Positions 53,779-64,000 of a stretch of 64,000 nt of DNA are shown here, piece after piece (position 1 is the first letter of the stretch; each line of letters starts with the position of its first letter). Origin of the DNA: Apostichopus japonicus (lineage: Eukaryota > Echinodermata > Holothuroidea > Aspidochirotida > Stichopodidae); the NCBI RefSeq assembly GCF_037975245.1, contig NC_092568.1:28673501-28737500 (forward strand). The letters run 5' to 3'. The notes beneath the pieces were generated by a model. The model did not search any database. It had not been told where the DNA came from and saw nothing but the letters and a program-made list of their open reading frames with translations. The translations under genes and the position numbers were made by a program.

Positions 53779-55226
53779 TAGAGTGCACTCTTGTGTCAAA
53801 ACTCCTAAACGGCTCGGCCGATTTCTTCAAACTTGATGGGAATTAAGGTACCCCAGGGTGAACCCAATTGTGTCTCACAGAACCCCGGAACCAAAAGTCA
53901 AAGGTCAATTTCAGTGATTTATTTGCTATAACTCCAAGGGGAACATCGAACATTCACCGATATTATGGAAATGTCAAGTAGTACTTTCCTACAATTCATA
54001 AATTGCGTGACTAACGATAAATTTGTTCATTTGAAATAAGTGTTTGCTGGCGATGATGAGATATGCAACTTCGTGGATTGCCCTCTTGTTACAACTTTTT
54101 GTTTAATTAATTATTTTTTATGCAAAGGCATTCAATGGTTCTAATTGAGACAAGTGGGAGCAGGACTGGATAGCCTCCGAGGCAGTCAGTATACGGTTAT
54201 TATGCTGCTGTTCTGATGTTGATCCGAGAGTCATGTACATAAACTACGTAGTTCCGTCAGGGATGATGATTTTCCTTCAACTTGCCTATTCTTTAGTTTA
54301 GGAAGAGGTATGCAAACATATATACAAAGAACTGTATATGTATGTTATTCTCTTCATTTTTGCATAAGAATAGTACAGGTTTCCTGTGTAAGCTTCCTTT
54401 GCAATAATAACTGCCAACCTGTTTATTTGTGATGAACTCACGTACACCAGTGTAGGCCTACTTTTCAGAACGAAAATCAATAGTAACTAAAAATTGTAGC
54501 AGATATAGACTCTTTCTACGAGGATCGACTTGTTATACCATGCACTGTATATCAGTATGTAATGTAATGTTCATGACTTTCGATATTCAGTGTGCAAGGA
54601 GACGCTGCCCTTTGAATATTTTTTAATTTTGTGCACATTATCATTAGAACAATTGATACAAGAACAATGGCTTACTTAGGGTTATTATAGTGTCGCAACG
54701 TCAGGTCCTGCGATGAAATTTGCAGCAAGGTCAAACTCACTTACAGTGGAATTTTTAGAATTCAGTTCTACTTAAGTAGAATTGTATCATTCATTTAAGA
54801 AAATATGCATATATATTAAACTTAGGTAGAATATATGTTTGACACATAAGTAGAATTGGGAGGTAAATGTTAAAACGGCTTGCCATATGCACATGCCACA
54901 CTGCATTCGTGATATATACCCTTATCGTGCCGTGTGTTTTAGACTATTTACTGCAGTCCTACCAAGTACTTGATGAGCCTCAAATGCTTACAAAAATAGT
55001 CTAGAGGATTTTCATATTATTCAAGGATAACCTGAAAAATGCAAAGCAACCCTTCACCGTAGCATCATACATAACTGATGAACAGACAGTAAGAGAAAAT
55101 GGCATTAGAGACTTCAATCGCAATCCCCTAAATTGTACGAACTTGGTTGTAAAGCAGACGTGTACGTCACATATTCACTCGGCGTCCATATCTCTAAACT
55201 AGGTGGACCACGTACCCCGTGAGAGA

Positions 55227-55628
55227 CAAGCCCGGATTAAGTGTTTCGTAGGCTCTATAGGTACTAGGCCTGCGAAGTCTTGAAAGTAAACATTCCTCGA
55301 CATATATCTAAGCGAAGCGTACGTTACCATACCACCTAGATTGCCGGAAATGACACATCCCAGGCCTTGCAAAGTTGCAGATAAAGATATATATGGATAA
55401 ATTAAAATCTTTGCATTTGTAACATATAATGGAACTATCCAATCATTTTTTATGTAAGTTAAGGGAAGGTGGGAGGGATATACGGCTTACTTCCTATAGT
55501 AGTCCCCTATTTTCTTCGTAAATCCCTATAGTTTCTTCGTAAGTCCCCATTTTCTTTGTAGGCCCCCATTTTTTTCGTAGGCCCAAGGCACAGTGCATAT
55601 ACTGTGCCTATTGGGTAATCCGGGCCTG
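55227..55628. mobile_element. hAT-like MITE, 402 bp
   Basis: Ends CAAGCCCGGATTA and, from the right, CAGGCCCGGATTA, with a perfect 8-bp duplication GTGAGAGA (55219-55226, 55629-55636). The interior carries a diverged GCGAAGCGTACG/GCCGGAAATGAC block shared with the other hAT-like elements. Confidence 0.85.
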
Positions 55629-55931
55629 GTGAGAGATGCAGTCTGATGCAGATGCCTATTTGCCAAACATATAGTTGTTGAAATAAGACTTCAAAACACT
55701 ACAAACTAGTTTTTGCCATTCCAAATTCTTTATAATGACTCAAACTTGTCTTTTTTCGATCCACTCTTTCCCTCACAAATCTTAGATCTTTCAGTAGCAT
55801 AAGATGGCAGCCATTTCAAAAATTTATTGTGAGAGTTGCAACAATTACATGAGATATTTTAATAAGTGAAGAAGGAAACATTTTGCTGCAAAATAACAAA
55901 ACTGAACATTTTATCAAATGTCATCAATTAA

Positions 55932-56284
55932 AGGGTGTGAAGATTCGCGCACAAAGAAACGTCTCATGCCGGTAATCTGACCTAGTTTCAAATGAGGTTC
56001 AACAGAAGTGTTATAGACACCACATTCGATCCCAGAAAATACACACACAGCTTGCTACCGTCGGTAATTAGACACTAGTGTACAGTCAATACATACAGCT
56101 ACGGTCAATACCGTCAACACAGTGTACATAGCAGCGATGGACATCTCATGTCTAGATAAAAGATAACAAGGTATCACGTTTCATTTCTGTCTGCATTTGG
56201 TAGCGACAAGAAGAAAACTTCACTTGCAAGCAACGGAAAGTTAACTTTTTCAGAGCGCGGCACGCGGTTTGGGGCGAGTCTTCA
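55932..56284 (-). mobile_element. TTAA-type MITE, copy 3 (reverse orientation)
   Basis: Begins AGGGTGTGAAGATTCGCG after TTAA (55928-55931) and ends GGGGCGAGTCTTCAA. It aligns along its whole length with copies 1 and 2 in reverse. It lies about 1 kb upstream of the MED29 start codon. Confidence 0.82.
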
Positions 56285-57275
56285 ATTGGCGCAGAAAAGT
56301 TCATCAATTCAACGATCATTTCAAAATCTTGCAGCAAAATGATAAATTGATTTCATTAAGAGAAGTTTTATTAAGCATTTTACAATTATAAGAAAATTAA
56401 TATTGTGCCAGAAGTTATCCTTTAAATTTAGACATTGTTGAATAGTTGTTCATACTTGCTTTAGCGACCCACTGTTTATTTCATGCAACATGTAATATGC
56501 AGCCATGATACATAAAGACGCATGTAACAGTACGCTGCGTCAACCACGGCTGACTTATATTTGCCTGTGCCGACTTCCTTTATTCAATTACAAGCTTGAC
56601 ATAGCACATAATCAGTAAGTACCTGGTATAAGTAATAAAGCAGCAGTACACTGCACAAAAATACGTGACTATTATATGCGAAAGTGTTGATCAGTTCGGT
56701 TCTCATTTATTCTATTATTGCCCCGCGCTTAGGCCTTACACCAGCAACAAAAAGACCGATTAGCCATTATTTAAAATGTGCAATACGTCGATGTAGCAAT
56801 TCCGCGAAAATATGCAATAACGCTAGTAAGTATACTAAAGTAGGCTATGGTAGGAAATATTTCCATTCCACTCATTTGCCGGTCGCATTAATCTGTGTCA
56901 CACGTCGACATAAGTAATGTTCAATTCTTAATTGCCAGAAACTGTGTAGGGCTTCGTTAGTGGGTAATTAGTTAGTGGGTAAGTATTATTCACACAGTTG
57001 CCAGACAAGTGTCAACAGGGCATAACAAAATCGAACCTTGTTTGTCATTTTGGTGACACACCTTTTGTGAGATGCATGAAGTTGAACTCCTAGTTACAGC
57101 TTCACTATTACATAACAATCCATCGTAGAGTTCGATTAAGACTGTACGCTGTATAACATGTGGGAATGTAGTGGGCTATTTACATTTAAGTTAGTAGCAT
57201 TGTTGATTTACATTGATGGTAACAAATTTTGAAGAAAATATTTGAAAGGTGTTTTTTTTAAATTCTTTTAAACAG

Positions 57276-57446
57276 CTTTGAAGTATGGCAGCACCACCAG
57301 GTGCTCAGGGTATACCAGCAGGTCCACCACAGACTGGTGAAGCACAAGCATCATCAGCTCAATCTCAACAACAGCAGCAGCAACATTTTGGAGATCCAAT
57401 TAACAAAGCCAAAATTTATATGAGTCAATTGAAAGAAAACCTAGCT
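57276..57446 (+). CDS. MED29: MED29 first coding exon (coding from 57285)
   Basis: Acceptor TTTTAAACAG ends at 57275, then nine UTR bases and ATG in good context (AAGTATGGC). It encodes residues 1-54, Gln/Ala/Pro-rich then DPINKAKIYMSQLKENLA. Donor GCT|GTAAGG, phase 0. Confidence 0.92.
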
Positions 57447-59722
57447 GTAAGGATACTTCAGTGAATTTTCTCAACAAGCTACAAAGTCCAAAAAAAGTTA
57501 AAAGCCAGAGCAAAATGCTATGTATTTAATTGCAACCATATTTATAATGATACAAAATATTTGTAATCAAGAATGCCAGCTTAATTGTTACAAATGTGTC
57601 AATAAACTTAGTAGATGTAGAATTTCAAAGGAAACTTTTGCCAAAATTACCAGATTTTTATTAGAATGAGCACATTTCAAGTTTGTTTTCAGCATTTCCA
57701 TTGATAGGGCTAACTGATTTGAAGGGCTGTTTAGTGGGCTGTAGTAACTTTAAGTAGCTCCTTGAAGTTTACAATACTATTCAGCACTAAGAACTGATAC
57801 AGTGTAGTTCATTACCTTTACTTGTCAAGTTAAATTTCAAACATAAATAATGGAGCTAAAAGTGGATAGAATTCATTGTTACAATATAAACTGTAAATAA
57901 CAGTATATGTCTGTACAGCAAAATGATTATTATTCATTAATAATGTTGAACAACCAACTAGGATATGCTAAAGATCAGTCCTAATTGGTAGTACATATTC
58001 TTTTTCCAACATTAAACTGCTCAACAAGCCTTCTCTCTCTCTCTTTCTCTCTCTCTCATTCATCAGAAATTGATGAAAGTCGCTGCAGCATCATTTCAGA
58101 ATGCTGTTGATTCAGAAAGGTAAAGTCTATGATGTTATTGCTTCTTAATTAATGATCATTTCTTATTAGCAACATAAAAGCAAAGTCTTGAGAATCATGT
58201 TTCACACGTAATTTTGTTGTAGGCATTTTAACATTACTTTTGATTAACACTGCTGACCAACTTTTCTGTATAGCTAATGAAAGAATCATGATAACTTTCA
58301 AGTTCTTGAATCTGTGATCCATTGCCACAGTCATTCTCTTGTAAGAAAGAGTATAATATGTTATATTTTAGATGATGATTTTCATTTTGTGTGGCTAAGA
58401 CATGCTTAATATTATGTCACCATCTGTAGTATCATGTAAAGGGGAAAACAGTAGATACATACATGTTAAACATGACTTTTTTTCAGTTAGTCATTGGCCA
58501 CTGGCCAGTATAATAGACATGCAAGCATACAGTAAGTAAATATGTGTATACATATGAAGCTCCTCTATCACAAAAAGAACCAAAAAAATTATTTGCAGGA
58601 TTGAATGAAACAAAACAACTTTTAGATCTTCTAGACTTGGCACTTTGCAATCTCATAGTGGGGAAGACATCTGTTCTTTACTGCACACATGTGTACCTCT
58701 TGTGTATCTTATCTGTACCTTTATGTATTTGTTGAAGCAGAGTTCTTATTTCTCTTATTGAAAGAAACAGACATTTTGCAAAAATGAAGGCTCTCAACAT
58801 TGAAAATGTTAATGGTAAATTTTCTCTTCCCTACAGCAAAGCCAAAGAAGATCCAGGCCAAGCTCAATTTGACAAATGTTTAGAGGACTTCTATGCTGTC
58901 TGCGATCAAATCGAAATTTTTCTTGTGAGCCCTTCTATCTTTATTTACATCCATTTACCCTCAGTCTGTTAAGTCACCAAGAGTGCTAATTAGGCCATTT
59001 ACCTCTGTAAGAAGTAAGGATATGTAAATATGTTTATTTTTCCATTATACCATAAAAAATTGTAAGTATTATATAGTGGGGGTTTTAATTTTCTGTAAAT
59101 GTATCTCTGATTTCAAGAGAATAGAAAGATATTCTTTTACTACATTCCAAATTGATTTACACTACCTTTCTCGTAGGCGATATATGCTGTTCAGGTCACT
59201 GAAAAGATGATGTCAACTGTCCTAGTTATTATTTTTCTCTCATTACATTTTTCAAGTTGTGTCGCTGTTACACCTGTTTATATACCCAAATATGTTTCAC
59301 TTCTGACATGTTAGAAAATGATCTCATCACTTTCTCCTTTCTAAAATAAGATGTTTCTCCTTTTTTCTGCATCAGTGGTAATATTTCCTCCCTTGCTTTA
59401 ACTCATCATTTCAACTGCAACAGAAATACACCTTCTTCATGATGTACAGCCCAGACACCATTTTTTACTATAACTCAATTAATTATGTGATATAATCGTC
59501 TGCTGGTATTTTTCTTTGCAGAAATTGAGCCTTGAATGTGCAATACATTCTGCAGAAAGCAGCAGACACACACCTCACCCACAGACAGCCAAACCAAACA
59601 GTTTGGACACTCAATTGTATAGTCAACTTATCAGTACTGTTAAGACTCAGATTAGTTGTGCCCAAGAGGTGCATGACTTGTTAATGGAATGTTCCAAAAG
59701 GCTTGAAGAAAGAAAGTCATAG
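57285..59722 (+). CDS. MED29: MED29, Mediator complex subunit 29 (Intersex homologue), complete
   Basis: MED29 is a nuclear subunit of Mediator, which links transcription factors to RNA polymerase II; the Drosophila homologue is Intersex. Four exons join in phase (0, 2, 0) to 504 nt, 167 aa; vertebrate MED29 is about 200 aa. A Gln/Ala/Pro-rich N-terminus with a run of six Gln is followed by the conserved core: KIYMSQLKENLA, KLMKVAAASFQNAV, QFDKCLEDFYAVCDQIE (vertebrate RFDKCLEEFYALCDQLE), then KTQISCAQEVHDLLMECSKR near the C-terminus. ATG 57285 is ten bases inside an exon that starts after an AG acceptor, so a non-coding first exon lies upstream. The gene is transcribed away from LYST. Confidence 0.95.
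58067..58119 (+). CDS. MED29: MED29 second coding exon
   Basis: 53 nt encoding KLMKVAAASFQNAVDSE, matching vertebrate TLMKVAAQNLIQNTN. The acceptor CATCAG follows a CT-rich tract of about 30 bases. Donor AAAG|GTAAAG, phase 2. Confidence 0.92.
58837..58924 (+). CDS. MED29: MED29 third coding exon
   Basis: 88 nt encoding the hallmark AQFDKCLEDFYAVCDQIEIF. Acceptor CCCTACAG, phase 2; donor CTT|GTGAGC, phase 0. Confidence 0.95.
59522..59722 (+). CDS. MED29: MED29 last coding exon
   Basis: Encodes KLSLECAIHSAESSRHTPHP through KRLEERKS and stop TAG. The vertebrate counterpart reads LAHECLSQSCDSAKHSP and IKAQIACAKDIHTALLDC. Acceptor TCTTTGCAG. Confidence 0.95.
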   Translation, partial: KLSLECAIHSAESSRHTPHPQTAKPNSLDTQLYSQLISTVKTQISCAQEVHDLLMECSKRLEERKS

Positions 59723-61070
59723 TGAAAGGTGTTAGTCTTGACTTGTCATCGATCAGTCAATGGAATTCCCAGACTGTCTTCATCAAGAAGAAGAAGAATA
59801 CACAACAGGATGATGGAAGTTGTGTTGGAATTGAGAGGACTTTAGTTACAGCTGGTGCATTTGTGTGAAGACTGAAGAGAGCCAAATGTAGATTGCCATG
59901 GCGATAGGCAAGATGTCTCAGTTGGATTACAATCTCTTAAATTTAGCAACATTGTAAAACTCTATGTTCAGAGGAAAAGGTTAATTCTGACACATGCATT
60001 ACTGTACTAGAACTGTAGCTGTACTAGAATGTGTTGATAGAATCATTGTATCACTATGGAAACCTAACAGGCAAAATGTTACAGGGTTTGTAACATTGCT
60101 TTACCCCAGTAAATTTGGTTGTCAAGTACATTAAGTTAGACTCTTACTCCTAGCTACTACCATATGGGTTTTAACATTTATGGTATGAATAATGAAGGAG
60201 AAAATAATTAATTACATCATTATTTTTGTAGAAATGAATAACACTGGTGTTGATTTTTTTTTTCCATATAGAAAGCAGTATTTTCCTCAAATTTGCTTCA
60301 AAATCAAACAATGACTGCTCTTAATCTATCTGCAGCATGCATTTATTGGTTGATCGCTTGATAATACTGTATGTGTTGATTAATGCTTTTAAGTGTCTGT
60401 TTAAAAATCGACGTGCAGATATGGTGTCTGGGTAATGAAAATGATCAGTGCTTTTACATGTCTGTTTGATTAGAAAAGTGCAGATATTGTGTCTGTATAA
60501 ATGAAAATGACAGACAAATAGTTGCAGTCATATTTATTATTAACTCAAATTTTTCTTTTTTCTTGGTCAATGAAATATCAAGTTTAAATTTTGCCTAAAG
60601 TCATCCTTTAATTTAGCAGTATAGGACAATTTTTACAGAATGATGGCTTACAGATAGTCCAATGAAATTCACAGGCATGACAGTCACACTGACTAACTTC
60701 TGGAACGGAAAGTACTCCTTGTTTATGTATTGTATTTAAAGATGACTATAGGCAGAACTTTAATAATCTCTTCATGGGTCATTTCTCAAAGATTAAACTT
60801 GGGACGAAAAACCACTTGAACTGATATGAACATTTTCTATGACATATAAAAATTCATTTTGTGCCTGAAGTAACCCATTAATGTACCTTAGCCATTTGTG
60901 CAAATTTGTACTAAAACATAGTTTGCTCGATCAGGAAAACTGTAATCATATTAACAGCAAGCAGCAGCTCGCTTTACACAGAAAAGGTGGGTGATTGGTT
61001 GAAGCGAAAAGCTGGCACTGTATGATACAATAAAGGATGATTAATAAAACACTTCAAAGTGGAATGTTTG
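59723..61070 (+). other. MED29: probable MED29 3' UTR
   Basis: AT-rich sequence without a credible ORF between the MED29 stop and the first AATAAA signals. The length is an inference from the polyadenylation signals; no transcript evidence is available. Confidence 0.55.
61029..61048 (+). terminator. two AATAAA polyadenylation signals
   Basis: AATAAA occurs at 61029-61034 and again at 61043-61048. They are the first canonical signals I find after the MED29 stop codon, so this is the likely cleavage region. Confidence 0.55.
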
Positions 61071-62106
61071 TTCATCTTTAAATTCAATCTGTGCTAAAAC
61101 ATTCTTTTGTATATACTATGTGTGTGAGAGTTCATTGATTTAGGAAACAGCATGCTTTCCAATTGGTACACACATGCAAGGGAGAGAGAGAGTTGGAGAT
61201 ATCCTGCTGAGGCCTTCATCCAGCAGTGGATCGACAACGGCTGAAGAAGAAGATGCTTTCAGAAATCTATGTAGAGAAATTACAGAACATAAAACTACAT
61301 GCTGGATTGCCTATTTTTTTTTTTTTTTTTTAAACAGCAAATGTAGTTCACTGTGTTCTCTCCTATCGGCCACGCCACAGAAACACTCATTTGGCCTTTG
61401 CTTGTTAACATGAAACGCAAAATGTCCATGTTATTAGGATATGTGGATCCATCTTTGTGAGGACTAGAACCTCATTGTTTTTCATAGAGGTCAAAGGTCA
61501 TTTGACGTCAAAGTCCCAGAACCATTTGAACATGATTATGACAAAAGTAAAGTATGGTTGATAGCTCCTCTTTTATATTAGTGTAAGAAAACTTGGTTAA
61601 AACTTGAAACTTTCGTCTGTAGCTTTGCAGTGAATATTTGCGTACGAAACGAGATAGGAAATTATTAAGCTTTCGTGGCTTTCCGGTTTTAAGGATCCGA
61701 AGTTGATTGTAAACTCCACAGGAATTGTGCCAAAAACACATAGGCAGTTGATTTTACGGAACGAGCAATTGGCCACCAGAGGGTTTTCGTTCAATCTGAC
61801 GTGAAAAACAACTGTAGCTAAAATATTGTCACATGACTTCAATCTTTGGGTAGACCACGGTTGTCTGTCATAATATTTGGCGTTGTTCATCAAAAACCAT
61901 TTTACTTACACGGCGAAAAAACTGTGGGAACCTTCTCTGCTATTACAGAAGCTGACATGTATTATGCATTGTAAAATGTTAACATAAAAGTGAGTAATTA
62001 AGCTTTAACTATCGTGAAATTTGACCTTCAGACAAACATCAAGCCTATGCATGTACGCAGGTAGTAGTTGTGCGACAATGAGATCATCGTAAAAGCCTTT
62101 ACATTT
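61071..62106. other. downstream of MED29, nothing recognised
   Basis: A 98-codon minus-strand frame (61597-61893) and a 79-codon plus-strand frame (61174-61413) have no recognisable match. No repeat family found. Confidence 0.4.
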
Positions 62107-62114
62107 GGTGGGGC

Positions 62115-62300
62115 TTATTCACAGGGCAGCCCTGCGAATAGCCGGACAAAAGCATCTTATTCACAGGGCAGCCCTGCGAATAGCCAGACACATACACCTT
62201 ATTCGCAGGGCAGCCCTGTGAATAGCCAGACACAAGCATCTTATTTGCAGGGCTGCCCTGCGAATAGCCAGACACATACACCTTATTCACAGGGCAGCCT
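62115..62300. repeat. 42-bp tandem repeat with palindromic core
   Basis: Units TTATTCACAGGGCAGCCCTG CGAATAGCC followed by AGACACATACACC or AGACACAAGCATC, the two spacers alternating. The 81-codon frame through it is a repeat artefact. Confidence 0.93.
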
Positions 62301-62324
62301 TAGACTGGGTTAACGGGCTCAGTA

Positions 62325-62380
62325 ATTTTTGGGGCTATTCGAGTTTGCTTTTGGGGCTATTCGAGTTTGCTTTTGGGCAC
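62325..62380. repeat. 24-bp direct repeat, two copies
   Basis: GGGGCTATTCGAGTTTGCTTTT occurs twice in a row in the interior of the 62.1-kb element. Confidence 0.9.
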
Positions 62381-62913
62381 CAGCTATCTTTTTGAGAGTC
62401 TTAATTGGGAGCCTCTATATTTTGAGGAATTTATTGGCCTTTGGGATTCCTATCTTAATGCTGTTAGGATTGATTTTGGGAGCCTAGGGCCTTAAGTTTG
62501 AACCAGTCTAGCATTAGTACCGCCAACATGAACATGTCATCCCTCGATCATTTTCACCTTTGTTTTTGCAGAGTGACTGCTCATTTGCATGTAAAGGTGT
62601 GGGGGGGGGGTGTCACACCTTTGACCATATTTGCTTTCAGGCAATATCGGCTTTTGGGGAATCCCAAGATAAGCTCCCTTAAAATAAGCTTTTAAACTTG
62701 AACTGCTGGAGCTCCAAAACTTAGCTTATGAAGTGGCTAAGACTATTTGGGCCCAAAAGGTTGCTTTTTCAAGGCCCCTAAACTGACTGGTATCAATAGC
62801 AAAACCTAATAATAAACCTATTTTCAAAATCGTCACAGCCTTGCGAATAAGGTGTCTGTGTACTGTACGTTATTCGCCGGGCTGCCCAGCGAATAATCAC
62901 TTCGTTTACATTT

Positions 62914-64000
62914 AGTGGTTTAACTAGTAGAGGAAGAGACTTTCTGAAATTTCATGTTTTTAGCATGGCAAAGTAAACTCAATTTAAAGTGTACTTCAAG
63001 TTTTCCAACGCATTTTTCAAGTGAAGCCAAACGATGCCGTCAAGTTGCAAAGATAGCCTAGGCTAGGCCTAGATGTCCAAATCAGACTAGGCTATGGCAG
63101 ATCACTTTGCAGAGTTGAAAATACATCTGTTGGACTGTTATTTTGTTTGTGATCAATGTAAAGAATGAAAGAAATAACCCCAAATTATTATTTCTACAAC
63201 TTTCTTTTTGTACTTGTTGTGTTAATTTTAATGCAAAGGATTAGTAGTTTGAATTATGGATGCATTCTGCTCTTTTTTAGTAGATTGCATCATAATGGAT
63301 AACAGGATGGCACAACTTTTGGTGAAGCTGCCATGGAAATATCCTATAGTTTTGTCAAACTTTTGCCATAATATGAAAAATGTAGATGTGCAGTTGGTAG
63401 TGTATTGCAAACAGAGTAATTTATTCAACAATGAGTAAACTTTGCCAGACTAATATTTATACTGTAAGTGTTTGTATTTGTTTCATAATATGACCCACCA
63501 TGCCACTTGCAGTATCACTAACAGTATCACTGTTTTTCACATTGGTTTGAGGTTGTCAGTCTGTGCAAATCATCATAGGAAATGCTATATACCTTCATGA
63601 TGTATCATGGTTAACAATTTTGTGTGTTCCCAAAATTTGCATACTGTGTAATAAGTATGGTCCTGCCTTTCGCCTAGCAGCCATCAGAATTTAGAGAACT
63701 GGTTTGTTATTCACCTTGCATATGAATGCATAAATGCATCATCTTATTCCTCTGGACTAACACCTACACTATTGCCCACGCTACTGGGCAAAAAAAGAAA
63801 TGTATCATGTTATGCACACAGCAGTGAATCAATAAGGTGCACTGCTATCATTGTTTCCACAGCTTTTGAATGAATAGCATCACCCATATTCCCCCGACAA
63901 CTAGACAAAGATGTTATAGCATATTGAAAGCTGCTCTGGTTAAATGCAAGCAGTACAAATAAAATTGTTAATCTGTTATCTATATTGCAAATGAAAAAAA
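62914..64000. other. right edge, nothing recognised
   Basis: AT-rich sequence. Small frames such as 63256-63438 show no known motif or splice structure. Confidence 0.4.

Larger units (their letters stand above)
49204..57275. other. intergenic region between LYST and MED29 start codons
   Basis: Divergent upstream region of both genes. It must hold both promoters and at least one non-coding MED29 exon, but I see no decisive TATA box or CpG island. A donor TGG|GTAAGT at 56979 could end the MED29 leader exon. The region also contains a 1.8-kb hAT-like element, a 402-bp MITE, a TTAA MITE and a 48-bp palindrome, each listed separately. Confidence 0.5.
62107..62904. mobile_element. foldback-like element with palindromic 42-bp units
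   Basis: Flanked by a perfect 9-bp direct repeat TTTACATTT (62098-62106, 62905-62913). The left arm (62115-62300) has four to five 42-bp units, each with a palindrome of type TTCGCAGGGCAGCCCTGCGA. The right arm (about 62845-62900) has two inverted units (TTATTCGCTGGGCAGCCC read inward). The ends (GGTGGGGCTTATTC against CGAAGTGATTATTC) match only in part. Confidence 0.62.

Noticed and set aside
58544-58735. 63-codon ORF inside a MED29 intron
   Set aside because: It lies between well-supported exons and has no splice phase fit or known motif.
61597-61893. 98-codon minus-strand ORF starting MNNAKYYDRQPW
   Set aside because: It is protein-like in part but has no family, splice or promoter support; left unannotated.
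62068-62313. Tandem-repeat protein with GSPANSQT units
   Set aside because: It is the 42-bp palindromic repeat in frame; the opposite strand is open too.

Overview
The window looks like nuclear DNA of an invertebrate animal. It has small exons (about 85-340 bp) with canonical GT/AG splice sites, long AT-rich introns, many C/G homopolymer tracts, several short inverted-repeat transposons, and two genes typical of animals. The TU-like foldback transposon and the general style of the repeats make me favour an echinoderm such as a sea urchin or sea cucumber. That is inference; no taxonomic marker is present.

Gene 1 (minus strand, 49203 down to 1479, running off the left edge) is LYST, the lysosomal trafficking regulator of the BEACH family. 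I reconstructed 29 coding exons with matching intron phases. They give 2637 codons in one frame: an N-terminal helical region, one giant 2966-nt exon, the concanavalin-A-like domain (exons 10-14), and a long helical region ending just before the PH-BEACH-WD40 part, which lies outside the window. Gene 2 (plus strand, 57285-59722) is MED29, the Mediator subunit homologous to Drosophila Intersex. It is complete in four coding exons (167 aa) and has a roughly 1.3-kb 3' UTR with polyadenylation signals near 61.03 kb. The two genes are head to head; their start codons are about 8.1 kb apart.

The rest is intron and intergenic DNA full of repeats. hAT-like inverted-repeat elements with target duplications lie at 223-1091, 7509-7869, 25780-26123, 51517-53316 and 55227-55628. 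A TTAA-type MITE family has copies at 10342-10699, 43281-47077 (interrupted) and 55932-56284. Intronic tandem arrays include a 9-bp polypurine array (31972-32548), a 54-bp array (17228-18029), a roughly 55-bp array (13252-14365) and a 31-bp array (25051-25207) beside a tRNA-Thr-like sequence.

The most striking structure is a three-level nest at 43281-47077. A TTAA MITE is split by a 3.4-kb inverted-repeat element, which in turn holds a 1541-bp foldback transposon at 44653-46193. That transposon has a 16-bp tandem repeat on its arms and a perfect 8-bp target duplication. A second foldback-like element with palindromic 42-bp units lies at 62107-62904. No rRNA, CRISPR or bacterial features are present.
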